A program made the position numbers and the translations under genes. Positions 21,261-33,830 of a DNA stretch of 64,000 bases are shown one piece after another. The notes beneath the pieces are model-generated. The model searched no databases and was not told the origin of the DNA. It saw nothing but the letters and a program-made list of their open reading frames with translations. The number at the start of each line of letters is the position of its first letter. Positions within the stretch are counted from its first letter, which is position 1. The stretch comes from Flaccisagitta enflata. Taxonomy: Eukaryota; Chaetognatha; Sagittoidea; Aphragmophora. The stretch spans positions 7,006,001 through 7,070,000 of the forward strand of contig OZ231128.1 in NCBI GenBank assembly GCA_965153355.1. Direction: 5' to 3'.

Positions 21261-21475
21261 CAGGGCCGGCGAGAGGGGGGTCCAACCCCCTCTGAGAAGG
21301 GGGGCCCGGGCCCTAGGGGGGCCCGGGAGGGCCCCTGAGGTAGGGGAAAAAAGAAGAAAGAAAGAAAAAGAAAAAAAAAGAGAAAAGAGAAAAAAAAAAG
21401 AAAAAAAAAAAGGAAAAAAAATAAAGAAAAAAAAAGAAAGAGGAGAAATAAAAAAGAAAAAAAATCAGATTAGAT
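21261..21475. repeat. GC-rich block followed by purine-only tract
   Basis: CAGGGCCGGCGAGAGGGGGG and runs of GGGGCCC (21,261-21,345) are followed by about 125 bp of A and G only. A similar GC block and an inverted pyrimidine tract occur at 51,420-51,640. CAGGGCCGGC resembles hAT-type MITE termini, but I do not see the second end with confidence. Confidence 0.5.
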
Positions 21476-21711
21476 CATGTTTGGACTTAAGAAGTCAAGT
21501 GGGGGCCCCATTGAGATCAAATCAACATATTGATAAAGCCTCGAAGCCTTCGAATACCAACCTTTTCAAAGATATAGTACATGTTACTTTCAATTGAACT
21601 CATATTTCAGTTAAATGTAGGCCCTTGTAAAAGTGACAAATAATTTCAAAGTGAAGTTATCATGATCCTATTTGAATAATTGAGTGTATCTTTAAATGAG
21701 AGCTGTATTTT

Positions 21712-21897
21712 TAGTTGCGGTCACGCAACCCTATAAGAGCCTTTGTCTGTCCGTCCGTCGGTCCGTTGGTCCGTGACCACGAGTCGAAAAGTCCGTCCTG
21801 TGGTTTTGGCCCACTGCTCCTGCCCAAATGATGGAGTGACCTCACCAGGTCCCCTGCCCACCCGCACGCGACTGCAGCCGTGTATCCGGCCTTGTTT
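21712..21897. mobile_element. G-family element
   Basis: Opens TAGTTGCGGTCACGCAACCC, then a GTCC/GTCGGTCC core. It then has GCCCACTGCTCCTGCCCAAA, GCCCACCCGCACGCGACTGC and AGCCGTGTATCCGGCCTTGT, the inverse of the AACAAGGCCGGATACACGGC end seen elsewhere. Complete short copy. Confidence 0.75.
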
Positions 21898-22225
21898 TAA
21901 ATCAGAAGGGCTGACTAATACAGACTACAGATCGATGAACCTCCGGTTCGAACTGTTTTTACTGTACGGATCACTCTCCCAGCTCCGTCACTGAATCCGG
22001 AGTCGTCAGTTATCAGTAGGTCACCGAATTCAGTAGGTCAATAAACCGAAGTTTGATTTTTTGTTTACTTTTCCTATCTAACGGGCAAATTGGGACTCCA
22101 GAATTGCCCTCTAACATGAAAGATGATTCCGCAACAAAACATGCATCTGCTCTTCCTTTTCCCAATGAATTTACATTGCTCATGCTTTACAAATGAGATC
22201 AACCCCTTATTTCCTCATCAAACAA
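21898..22225. other. Non-coding spacer
   Basis: No feature recognised between two G copies. Confidence 0.4.
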
Positions 22226-22430
22226 GTGACGCGGGGTCACAATATCGTTGCGGACGGGTGGGCAGGGGCATCCAACCCCCATCCACACCCCGACCCACCC
22301 CCAACACTCAAACATACACAAAAAGTATCTAAAACGCTCGTTTTCCCACTTTTCAACTCGATGACCGCTTCCAACCAACCTACGGACGGACAAAGCCTCT
22401 TATAGAGTTAAAAATCCGCAACTAAAAAGA
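22226..22430. mobile_element. G-family variant (GCGGGGTCACAATAT subtype)
   Basis: GACGCGGGGTCACAATATCG and TTGCGGACGGGTGGGCAGGG at the left, CCAACCCCCATCCACACCCC inside, and ending TCTTATAGAGTTAAAAATCC + GCAACTAAAAA. The left half is repeated at 43,630-43,735. Confidence 0.6.
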
Positions 22431-22477
22431 CAGTTCCCCATTGTAAATTTGGTTAGAAAACCTAGAAACGTAAGCTT

Positions 22478-22638
22478 GGTGACGGGTGGGCAGGGGCAGA
22501 AATGCGCGCTTTCTCACTTTTCAACTCGATCACCAGTAGGCTTTGACGACCGACAGACTGACCGACAGACCAACCAACCAACCAACCAACCGATTGACGG
22601 ACAAGTTTGGTGAGTTGTGTGTCCGCAACTAAAAGGAA
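22478..22638. mobile_element. G-family element with CCAA/GACC core
   Basis: GGTGACGGGTGGGCAGGGGC at the left, a GACC/CCAA tetranucleotide core (22,549-22,592), ending GAGTTGTGTGTCCGCAACTA. Confidence 0.65.
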
Positions 22639-22766
22639 ATATCGCCGATCGAGACTTGATGCTTCGCTTGCAACCAAATCCTTCTGACAGCAGTAAATCA
22701 ATTTTCTTTTAAAAGAATTTCTTCAGTCTTGTTTGTTGATTTAAGGCTGTCTGTGCAGTCTGTCCC

Positions 22767-22770
22767 TGTG

Positions 22771-22803
<33 letters not shown>

Positions 22804-22828
22804 ATGTGTGTGTGTGTGTGTGTGTGCA
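22767..22828. repeat. (TG)n microsatellite
   Basis: TG repeats with TTTG and TATG interruptions. They are bordered by CAGCGATGTATGGCAGC, which recurs inverted at about 23,399-23,413 beside another TG array. Confidence 0.95.
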
Positions 22829-23217
22829 GCGATGTATGGCAGCTTTGAGCCTAGGGACTTCAAAGCCAATTCCAAGCACGACAGTAAATCTAAGCACAAC
22901 AGCTTTTTAACTGATTTGCTAAGATTCTTATGCTTTCTTAGCTAATACTAGACAAAAAGTAACAAATGAAATGGCAATTTTCATCTAGATGGTTGTTTCT
23001 TAATCAAATAGATCTGTTCTCAATTGATTTATACAATTCAGTGTGCAAAAAGAATATCTAGAAAAACTGTATTGTAGATGAGGGCAAAGCATACTAATCA
23101 TCAGCACATATCAATCATGCCCATGCCTCATTTTATTTTGCAAACTCATTATTTCCCCATAGGATTTGATTCAATAAAGTTTTTCTGTTGTGTTTTTCTG
23201 TTGTGTTTATCTGTCTG

Positions 23218-23228
<11 letters not shown>
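22829..23228. other. Non-coding sequence
   Basis: Only the inverted-repeat flank described for the TG array is recognisable. Confidence 0.4.

Positions 23229-23288
<60 letters not shown>
23229..23288. repeat. (CT)n microsatellite
   Basis: About 30 CT units ending in a T-rich tract. Confidence 0.97.
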
Positions 23289-23296
<8 letters not shown>

Positions 23297-23367
23297 TTTC
23301 TTTTTCCCTTTCTTCAAAATTTGTTCACAACACATTTTCAAGCCCGACAAACTTTCAAGCCCGACAG

Positions 23368-23391
23368 CAGGGACGTCACGTGATGTCCCTG
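23368..23391. repeat. 24-bp near-palindrome CAGGGACGTC...
   Basis: CAGGGACGTCAC followed by GTGATGTCCCTG, flanked by AAGCCCGACA motifs. The same palindrome with the same kind of flank occurs at 50,559-50,582 and 52,906-52,929. Confidence 0.75.
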
Positions 23392-23411
23392 AAGTCCCTT
23401 GCCATACATCG

Positions 23412-23412
<1 letters not shown>

Positions 23413-23508
<96 letters not shown>

Positions 23509-23610
23509 TGTGAGTGTTTGTGCGCGCGTTTGTGTGTGTGTGTGCGCGTTTGTGTGTGTGTGCGCGCGTTTGTGTGTGTGTGCGCGCGTTTGTGTGCGCG
23601 TGTGTGTGTG
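23413..23610. repeat. (GT)n microsatellite, long
   Basis: About 55 uninterrupted GT units, then GCGCGTTTGTGT variants to 23,610. All overlapping Cys-Val or His-Thr frames are artefacts. Confidence 0.97.
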
Positions 23611-23693
23611 TGAGCATGTTTAGGGATCGTCTGAAAGTTAACTTTGGCTTCGACCTTCGGTCAGGGCACTGCCTCAATAATCAGAATCAAAAT

Positions 23694-23694
<1 letters not shown>

Positions 23695-23774
<80 letters not shown>

Positions 23775-23790
23775 ACACACACACACACAC
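23695..23790. repeat. (GA)n(CA)n compound microsatellite
   Basis: About 37 GA units followed by about 10 CA units. Confidence 0.97.
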
Positions 23791-24248
23791 AAACAAAAAA
23801 ACCATATATAGAAAAAAAGACGGTGAAAAAAAAAAACAAAAAGAAAAAATATCATAAAAACAGGTATAGATAGATGATTGCAAAATGAAAATTATAAGAA
23901 AAAATCCTAAGACTTATTATTTCTTCATAGGTTGATTTGAAATAAAGAAATATATATTAAGATTTTTTAAAAATTAATATTAGAAAACAATATTTCATCA
24001 TATCTCCTGGTACGATTAAAAAATGTTAAAAAATAGATTTGTATAAGATTTGATTTGATTTTTGTTTCTTTTATACAAAATTTTTTTTGTTTAACCTATC
24101 AACTTTTAATGAGACAACTTTTAATGAGAAAATAATATTCTCAGTTTTTTTCTTATGAGTTTTATTTTTTTTTCATCCATATCTATATCTGTTTATGTGA
24201 TATTTTTTTTGGTTTCTTTTATTGTTTCTTTTTATATGAATTTTTTGT
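23791..24248. other. AT-rich non-coding sequence
   Basis: No repeat family or gene recognised. Confidence 0.4.
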
Positions 24249-24249
24249 T

Positions 24250-24282
<33 letters not shown>

Positions 24283-24299
24283 TTTCTTTCTTTCTTTCT

Positions 24300-24336
<37 letters not shown>

Positions 24337-24510
24337 TTCTTTCTTTTTTTCTTTCTTCTTTCTTTCCTTCTTTCTTTCTTTCTTTCTTTCTTCTTTCTTC
24401 TTTCTTTCTTTCTCTCTGTCTCTCTTTCTCTCTCTCTGTCTCTCTCTCTTTTTTTTTCTCTCTTTCTTTCTCTCTCTCTCTCTCTTTCTTTCTCTCTTTC
24501 TCTTTCTCTT
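24249..24510. repeat. (CTTT)n pyrimidine tract
   Basis: CTTT units with CTT and CTCT interruptions, about 260 bp of nearly pure pyrimidine. Lys/Glu/Arg and Ser/Phe/Leu frames across it are artefacts. Confidence 0.95.
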
Positions 24511-24758
24511 GCATAAAGGAAAACAATTTGCTTTTTTTATTCAATTTAATCAAAGTCAGATACACAAAGCCCTACTCTAGCCGCATACAGATAGGCAGGG
24601 GCAGTGATGGGGAAAGTCACTGTGGCAATAAGGTTGGAGCAGTGAGCCTAAAATGTTAAAAAAACGCTAACCAAGGAAAATGAGAGACAACTAACAGATG
24701 AAGTGAAAAAGCGTTACATACAACTAAAAAGATAACTTCGGTTTCTGACTTCGGTAAA
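24511..24758. other. Spacer before duplication copy 2
   Basis: Contains a GGCAGGGGCAGTGATGGGG remnant at about 24,594 like G-family left ends. Otherwise unassigned. Confidence 0.4.
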
Positions 24759-26419
24759 GTAAGGAAATTCACCCCCGTGTCCTACAGGACATCGGCCCTT
24801 TGGGGCCGCTGCCCAAAAAGTGCTCATATATCCATTTTATCTGCAACAGTCCATTTGGGGCACTGGCCCCAAAGGGGACGAAATCCTGTTGAACACAGGG
24901 GGACTTTTTTTGTTTGTCTGTTTGCTGTCTGTTTGTTTGTTCGCTTGTCTCACCCTGCCCACAAGGCCCCTTTGTGCTCCTAAATCAGGCTTTCAGGCCT
25001 CAAATCAGGCCTCTCAGGCCTCAAATTAGGCCTCTCAGGCCTTAAATCAAGCCTTTCTGGTCCAGAACACAGGAGGACTTTCATTCGTCCATTTGTCATT
25101 CCGTTTGTCCCCCCCCATCAGACCGCTTAGGCCAAAATAGGTCGCCCAAGGGCAATATGGGTCAGTGATACCCGCTGCCCTGTTTTGCATGGTTGTAAAT
25201 TGGAATGAGAGACAGGGCAGCGGCCCCAAGAGGATGAAGTCCTGTAGAACACAGGGGACTTTCATTTGTTCGTTCATCCGTCCGTCTGTGCGCCCCCCCA
25301 GGCCCTCTCAGGCCTGAAATCTTTCCTCCCAGGCCTAAAATCTGCCCTCTCAGACCTGAAATCTGCCCTCTCAGACCTGAAATCTAGCTCCCTCTCAGGC
25401 CTCTGGAATCTGAGAAGGCTGGGATTTCAGGCCTAAGTGGGCAGTTTCAAGGCTCTGAGGACAGGTTTCATGCCTGAGAGGGCAAATTTCAGGCCTGAAA
25501 GGACAGATTCCAGACCTGTGAGGGCAGATTTCAGGCCTAAGAAGGTGATTTTAGCCTGGGAGGCAGATTTGTGGCCTGGGAAACAACTAATAATAAACAA
25601 ATGTAAACTAAAGTCCTCATGTTCGATAGACTTTGTCCCCTTGGGGGCCGCTGCCCAAAAAGCCCTCTCAGGCCTGAAATCATCCTTTCTAGGCTTAAAA
25701 TCTGCCCTCTCAGGCCTGAAATCTGCCCTCTCAGGCATCAAATCTTCCCTCTCAGCTCTTAAATCTGCCCTCTCAGGTCTGAAATCTGCCAGCTCAGGCC
25801 TGATATCCATCCCCTCGCAATGTTGGACAGATGAACAAAAGTCCCCCTGTGCTCTACAGGACTTTGTATCCTTCGGGGCCGCTGCCCTGCTTCCCCTCAC
25901 CCCAATTCACAATCATGAAAAGCAGGGCAACGAGTATCGCTGACCACATATTGCCCTTGGGAGACATGTTAGGCCTTAGATCAGGTTTCCCAGGCCTTAA
26001 ATAAGGCCTCACAGTCCTAAATCAGGCCTCAAATCAGGGCTTTCAGGCCTCAAATCAGGCCTCTCAGCCCTTGCAAGCTTCAAATTAGCCCTCTTAGACT
26101 TTGAATCAGTTCTTTCAGGACTTTTAGGCAGGACAAACTGCCCTGCTTCCCCTTACTCAGATTCACAATCATGCAAAGCAGGGCAAAGGGTATCGCTGAC
26201 CACATATTGACCTCGGGCAAATGGTTTTGCACACTCGACTTATCCACGAAGTTGAATAAGAGGCTGAAAGAAATCTAGCAAAGGAAATCTACCTAAATTT
26301 TGTGCTTTTAACTAAAGCAACGTAGTCATCCATGATCGCATATGGCTGCGGTACCTGACACCTGCTTTGGAGGACGCAGTGAAGAAGTGAAAAGAGAGTA
26401 GCAGCGGCCCCAGCGGCTG

Positions 26420-26820
26420 GCGTCCTGTAGACAGGGGGGAATTTCCAGACGTCCTGAGATACAGATGGCTGATTTGAGGCCTGGAGGGCTGAAAAGAGGT
26501 CTTAGGGCAGATTTGAGGTCATGAGGGAAGATTTGAGCTCTGGAGAGCAGATTTGAGGCCTGGAGGGGGGATTTGAGGTCTTGAGAGCAGATTTGCTGCC
26601 TTGAGAGCTGACATGATGCCTTGTGAGCTGATTTGATGCCTGGAGAGCTATATCATGTCTAACAGGGCTTATTTCAGGGCATGGAGGGCAAAAACAGGCC
26701 TGAGAGTGCTGGTTTGCTCTTAATGGTCCTGGGGAATAGATGACGGACGGACGGACGCAATGACGGACGCCTGAAATTTCTGTGTTCTACAGGACATCGG
26801 CTCCAAATGCTGCCCAAAAG
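26420..26820. mobile_element. F-family element, subtype B, indel-damaged duplicate
   Basis: Counterpart of the 9,525-10,043 copy. AATTTCCAGACGTCCTGAGA and the GAGGTCTTGAGAGCAGATTT minisatellite remain. Both arms are heavily altered by short deletions (for example GGACATCGGCTCCAAATGCT where copy 1 has GGACATCGGCCCTTTGGGGC). Confidence 0.7.
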
Positions 26821-29789
26821 CGTTTGGTGCAAAACAGAAAATCATAAATCTTTCTGCTTCTGCTGGATTATTTTGCGCTTAAAAAACTACTTCGCCGAAA
26901 CAGCCAAAAAGATCAAGTGTGTATGCAATGTAGTGGAAAGCTAACTTCCAACAGTTGAAAATTCCTTAACCTGAAAACAACGATCATTTCTTTTTGGTTA
27001 TACCTAGGAGATTTGGGAAACCAACGAAGTTTCCCCAACATTTTTGGGCAGCGGCCCCGAAGGCGTCGATGACCTATGCTGTCTCACATAAGGGGGATTT
27101 TTTCCTCCTCCTTCTTCTCCTTCTCCTTCTTCTCCTTCTCCTTTTCCTTCTTCTACTATCTAGGAAAAAAATTTACGGACACCTATCAATGATACAGTAG
27201 ATGTTGTCTAGACTTATAAATACGGGGCAATTCATATAAGGAAAACAAATAAACATGAAGATCTCATATTTGGAATATAAACTGATAAAAAGATGCTTGA
27301 TTGACGATGGGTGTTGTTTGCCATGGAAACGCATTTCTGTGTATTACCGCTAAAAAATCAATATTTTGAGATTTTTTTTGTGAGTACATTGCTTAAAGTT
27401 AAATTTGTTACAACTTTCCAAAACAAGATTTTGTCTCAGGTTTCCCACGCATTTCAATGCAAAACCAAGAGACAATAGCTCTGAAAGCTGAGACATTTGA
27501 GACAAAACTTGAGACTATGAGACATACCTGAGACATAGGCCCAAGAGACATAGGCCCAATGGCATTAAAATGACATTCCTGATTCCGGTCTCCTTCTATC
27601 AAAATCCCTTTGTCTCTTTGTTCCTCAAACCAACTGACTCTTATTGAGTGGTCTCACTAAGTTTCCAATTCACTTTGTCTCATCATAGCTCTTCCTTTGC
27701 CGTTTTTACTAGGTCCTATAACATCTCACATTCAAAATGTCTCATTACATATCATATTCACTATGTCTCATTTTCACTATTTCTCAAATCTGTTATGCCT
27801 TATAATCACTTTATCTACTAAGTCTAATGTCTCATATCCACTATGTGTCATGTCTTATATTCAATATGTCTCATGTCTCAGATTCACTATGTCTTATATT
27901 CACTATGTCTCATATTCACTGTGTCTCAAGTCTCATATTTACCATGTCTCATGTCTCATATTCACTTTGTCTCAAACTACTTGTCATATTCACACTACTT
28001 GTCATATTGACTTTTTTCATACTACTTGTCATATTCACCTTGTCTCATACTACTTGTCAAATTCACCCTGTCTCATACTACTTGTCATATTCACTTTGTC
28101 TCATACTACTTTTCATATTTGCCTTGTCTCATACTACTTGATATATTCACTATGTCTCATACTACTTGTCAAATTCACTTTGTCTCATACTAGTTATATG
28201 CACTGACTCATGCTATACAGTGACACCTTACTATAACAGACCCAAAAGTGATATAAATTCGACACATAGATAGAAACTTATGACCTTTTCATTTTTGTGG
28301 TTTCACTGTAGATGATCTGAGACAATTTGAATTTGATTTTTAGTATGAGACAAAATGAATATGACATGTAACATGTCTCATATTCACCATGTCTCATGTC
28401 TCATATTCAATCTGTCTCATACTACTTGTTATATTTACACGGTCTTATACTACTTGTCATATTCACTTTGTCTCACACTACTTGGCATATTCACTATATC
28501 TTATACTACTTGTCATATTCACTTTGTCTCATACACTACTTGATATAATTACTAGGTTCTTGCATACTACTTGTCAAATTCACTTTGTCTCATACTAGTT
28601 ATACGCACTGTCTCATGCTATACAGTGACACCCTGCTATAACAGACCCAAAAGTGATATAAATCTGACAATATTAGATAAAAACTCTATGAGCTTTCATT
28701 TTTGTGGTTTCACTGTAGATGATCTGAGACAATTTGAATTTGATTTTTACTATGAGACAAAGTAAATATGACATGTATCATGTCTCATATTCACTATGTC
28801 TCATGTCTCATATTCACTTTGTCTCATACTACTTACTATATTCGCACTCTCTTATACTACTTGTTATATTCACTTTGTCTCACACTACTTATCATATTCA
28901 CTATATATCATACTACTTGTCATATTCACTTTGTCTCAAACTACTTGATATAGTCACTATGTCTCATACCATTGTCACCCAATTTGTCGTGATAATTAGC
29001 AGGCGCACTCGTCTCATGCTACAAGCAGCATACCCTACTATAACAGACCGTGACAAATTCGGACTGTGGCTAGATAAAAACTCTATGACCTTTCACTTTA
29101 AGTTTCACTGTAGATGATCTGAGACAATTTGAATTTGATTTTTACTATGAGACAAAGTAAATATGACATGTATCATGTCTCATATTCATTATGTCTCATG
29201 TCTCATATTCACTTTGTCTCATACTACTTGCTATATTTACACTGTCTCATACAATTTATCATATTCACTTTGTCTCACGCTACTTGTCATATTCACTATA
29301 TCCCATAATACTTGTCATATTCACTTTGTCTCATTCTACTTGATATATTCACTATGTCTCATACTATTTGTCAAATTCACTTTGTCTCATACTAGTAATA
29401 TGCACTGTCTCATGCTATACAGTGACACCCTGCTATAACAGACCCTGCAAGTGATATAAATCTGACCATATTAGATAAAAACTCTATGACCTTTCATTTT
29501 TGTGGTTTCACTGTAGCTGATCTGAAACAATTTGAATTTGATTTTTAGTATGAGACAAAGTAAATATGACAGCTAGTTTGAGACAAAGTGAATCATATCA
29601 AAAAATTAAAAGTAAATATGACAGTTGGTCCAAGACATAGTGAATATGATGGATAGTTGAGACAAAATGAGTATGAAAGCTAGTTTGAGACAAATAGAAT
29701 CACATATCAAACAACTGACTTCATTCCTCCTACCCCTAAACCCTAGACCTTCACTCATCCAAATGTACCCCAATCTCCAACCCTAACCC

Positions 29790-32700
29790 CTCTTTTTGGG
29801 GTAAAATGTTTTGTGGGACAATTTCTGAATAGGCTGTTAGGTTAGGTTTACAAGGATTTGCACAGTGGGGGAGACGTAAAGATCTGACTTAGAATTGAGA
29901 GCAAAATATCAACAAAATTCCAAGTCATTATGTCTAACTCCATTAAAATTCCATGTAATCCAAACCCTACATCTGTGTTCAAATTGTCTCAAAATATGAT
30001 ACTCCTACCATACTCACTTCACACTACTTATTACCTACATACTTACTTATGAACTCACTTGATTTTTCTGGTGTTTTGGGTAACATGTTTGGGACAATTT
30101 GAATAGCTGTTGTGTTAAGTTCATAGATTCCTTAATGTAAGACACAAAAATCTGACTGGGAATTCTGAGCAGATTTTTTTCTCCCTCATTTCCAAGTCAG
30201 ATTTTAGCACTTCACTCTAGTTGCACCCATGTAATGCCATAATTATTTATTCAAATTGTCTCAAAACATGATACCCCAACTTCTTAATACTTACCACTTA
30301 CATACCTTTTTATGAACTCAATTGATTTTTCTGAAGTTTTGGGCAGTAACATGTTTTGGGACAATCTGAATAGCTGTTAGGTTAGTTTACATAGACTAAT
30401 AGAGACACAAAAATCTGACTTAGAATTTGAGTAGATTTTTCCTCCTCATTTCCGAAGCCAGACTTTTATGTCTCACCTCCATTAAAATCTATGTAATCCT
30501 AACCCTGCATTTGTATTCAAATTGTCTCAAAACATGACACCCCTAATAAACTCACATACTTCTCACTATTTACTACTTACATACCTACTTATGAACTTAC
30601 TTGATTTTCTGGTGTTTTTTGGGTGACATGTTTAGATAATTTGAATAGCTGTTAGGTTAGGTCTACACACTCTAAGAAAGAGCAAGACACAAAATCAGAC
30701 TTAGAATTCTATAGAGATTTTTTTTCTCTTCATTTCCAAGTCAGGATTTTTATGTTCCCTACCCCATTAAAATCTATGTAATCAAAAACTTACATCTGTA
30801 TTCAAATCTGTCTCTCAAAACATGATACCCCCTACTAAAACCTACTTACTTCTCTTTACTACTTACTACTTACATACCTACTCGTGAACTCACTTTGATT
30901 TTCTGGTGTTTGGGAGGTCATGCTCTTGGGGACAAACTGAATATGTTATTAGGTTAATTACATGTATCTTTAATAGAGTAAGACACAAAATCTGACATGG
31001 AATCTGAGTACATTTTTCTCCCCTATATTTCCAAGTCAAATTTATGTTCCCACTTCCTATTAAAATCTATGTAATTCTTTCCCTACATTTGTATTCAAAT
31101 TCGTTCTCAAAACATGATACCTTCTACTAAAACTCACTTCTACTTCTCACTACTCACTACTTACATACCTTTTTATGAACTCACTTCTGATTTTTCTGGT
31201 GTTTTGGGGGGGTAACATGTTTTGGGACAATCTGAATAGGCTGTTAGGGTTAGGTCTACATAGATTTCAATAGAGTAAAACACAATAAATTTGATTTAGA
31301 ATTTTAATCGATTTTTTCTCCCTCATTTCCGAGTCAGATTTTTTATGTCTCACTCCATTGAAATCTATGTAATCCAAACCCTACATCTGTATTCAAATTG
31401 TCTCAAAACATGATACCCCTACTAAACCCACTTACTTCTCACTACTTACTACTTTTATACCTACTTGTGAACTCACTTGATTTTTCTGGTGTTTTGGGGG
31501 AGTAACATGTTTTGGGACAAACTGAATAGGTTGTTAGGTTTAGGTTCACATAGATTTCAATAGAGTAAGACACAAAAAATCTGACTTGAAATCTGAGAAG
31601 ATTTTTTCTCCCTCATTTCCAAGTCAAATTTTTTATGTCTCACTCCATTAAAATCTATGTAATGCTTACCCTACATTTGTATTCAAATTGTCTCAAAACA
31701 TGATACCCCTACTAAACTCACTTACTCTCACTACTCACTATTTACATACCTTCTTATGAACTCACTTGATTTTTCTGGTGTTTTGGGGGGGTAACATGTT
31801 TTGGGACAATCTGAATAGGCTGTTAGGGTTAGGTCTACATAGATTTCAATAGAGTAAAACACAAAAATTTGACTTAGAATTTGAATAGATTTTTTTCTCC
31901 CTCATTTCCGAGTCAGATTTTTATGTCTCACTCCATTGAAATCTATGTAATCCAAACACTGCATCTGTGTTCAAATTGTCTCAAAACATGATACCCCTAC
32001 TTCTCACTACTTACTACTTTTATACCTACTTGTGAACTCACTTGATTTTTCTGGTGTTTTGGGGGAGTAACATGTTTTGGGACAAACTGAATAGGTTGTT
32101 AGGTTTAGGTTCACATAGATTTCAATAGAGTAAGACACAAAAAATCTGACTTGAAATCTGAGAAGATTTTTTCTCCCTCATTTCCAAGTCAAATTTTTTA
32201 TGTCTCACTCCATTAAAATCTATGTAATGCTTACCCTACATTTGTATTCAAATTGTCTCAAAACATGATACCCCTACTAAACTCACTTACTTCTCACTAC
32301 TCACTACTTACATACCTTCTTATGAACTCACTTGATTTTTCTGGTGTTTTGGGGGGGTAACATGTTTTGGGACAATCTGAATAGGCTGTTAGGGTTAGGT
32401 CTAGATAGATTTCAATAGGGTAAGACACAAAAAGTCTGACTTAGAATTTGAGTAGATTTTTTCCCTCATTTCCAAGTCAGATTTTTTATGTCTCACTCCA
32501 TTGAAATCTATGTAATCCAAACCCTACATCTGTATTCAAATTGTCTCAAAACATGATACCCCTACTAAACCCACTTACTTCTCACTACCTACTACTTACA
32601 TGCCTACTTGTGAACTTACTTGATTTTTTTGGTGTTTTGGGGGAGTAACATGTTTTGGGACAAACTGAATAGGTTGTTAGGGTTAGGTTTTCATAGATTT

Positions 32701-33830
32701 CAATAGAGTAAGACACAAAAAATCTGACTTGGAATCTGAGAAGATTTTTTCTCCCTCATTTTCAAGTCAAATTTTTTATGTCTCACTCCATTAAAATCTA
32801 TATAATGCTTACCCTACATTTGTATTCAAATTGTCTCAAAACATGATACCCTTCCTAAACTCACTTACTTCTCACTACTCACTACTTACATACCTTTTTA
32901 TGAACTCACTTGATTTTTCTGTGTTTTGGTAACATGTTTTGGGACAATCTGAATAGGCTGTTAGAGTTAGGTCTAAATAGATTTCAATAGAGTAAGACAA
33001 AAATCTGACTTAGAATTTGAGTAGATTTTTTTCCTCTCATTTCCAAGTCAGATTTTTATGTCTCACTGCATTAAAATCTATGTAATGCTTACCCTACATT
33101 TGTATTCAAATTGTCTCAAAACATGATACCCCTACTAAACTCGCTTACTTCTCACTACTCACTACTTACATACTTTCTTATGAACTCACTTGATTTTTCT
33201 GGTGTTTTGGGGGGGTAACATGTTTTGGGACAATCTGAATAGGCTGTTAGGGTTAGGTCTACATAGATTTCAATAGAGTAAGACACAAAAAACTGACTTC
33301 GAATTTGAGTAGATTTTTTTCTCCCTCATTTCCAAGTCAGATTTTTTATGTCTCACTCTATTGAAATCTATGTAATCCAAACCCTACATCTGTATTCAAA
33401 TTGTCTCAAAACATGATACCCCTACTAAACCCACTTACTTCTCACTACTTACTACTTACATACCTACTCCTGAACTTGATTTTTCTGGTGTTTTGGGGGA
33501 GTAACATGTTTTAGGACAAACTGAATAGGTTGTTAGGGTTAGGTTTACATAGATTTCAATAGAGTAAGACACAAAAAATCTGACTGGGAATCTGAGAAGA
33601 TTTTTTCTCCCTCATTTCCAAGTCAGATTTTTTATGTCTCACTCCATTAAATTCTATGTAAACCCAACCCTAACAGTCTTTTCAGATCGTCCCAAAACAC
33701 ATTACCCCCCAAAACACCAGAAAAATCAAGTGAATTCACAAGTAGGTATGTAAGAAGTAAGTAGTGAAGTATTCAATAATTCTGTTTGGGGGGTAACATG
33801 TTTTGGGACAAACTGAATTGGTGGTTAGGT
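29790..33830. repeat. Hairpin satellite, copy 2
   Basis: Same ~289-bp hairpin monomers as 12,991-16,985. Monomers between 29,790 and 31,190 are heavily indel-scarred. Those from 31,200 to 33,660 match copy 1 closely, including the inverted linker at 33,660-33,790. Confidence 0.9.

Noticed and set aside
21261-21475. hAT-type MITE
   Set aside because: The CAGGGCCGGC start is suggestive, but no matching inverted end or 8-bp duplication could be found, so it is kept as a composition block only.
23188-23677. Long Cys-Val, His-Thr and Ser-Leu reading frames over the GT/CT arrays
   Set aside because: Dinucleotide repeats keep all frames open; composition is pure repeat translation.
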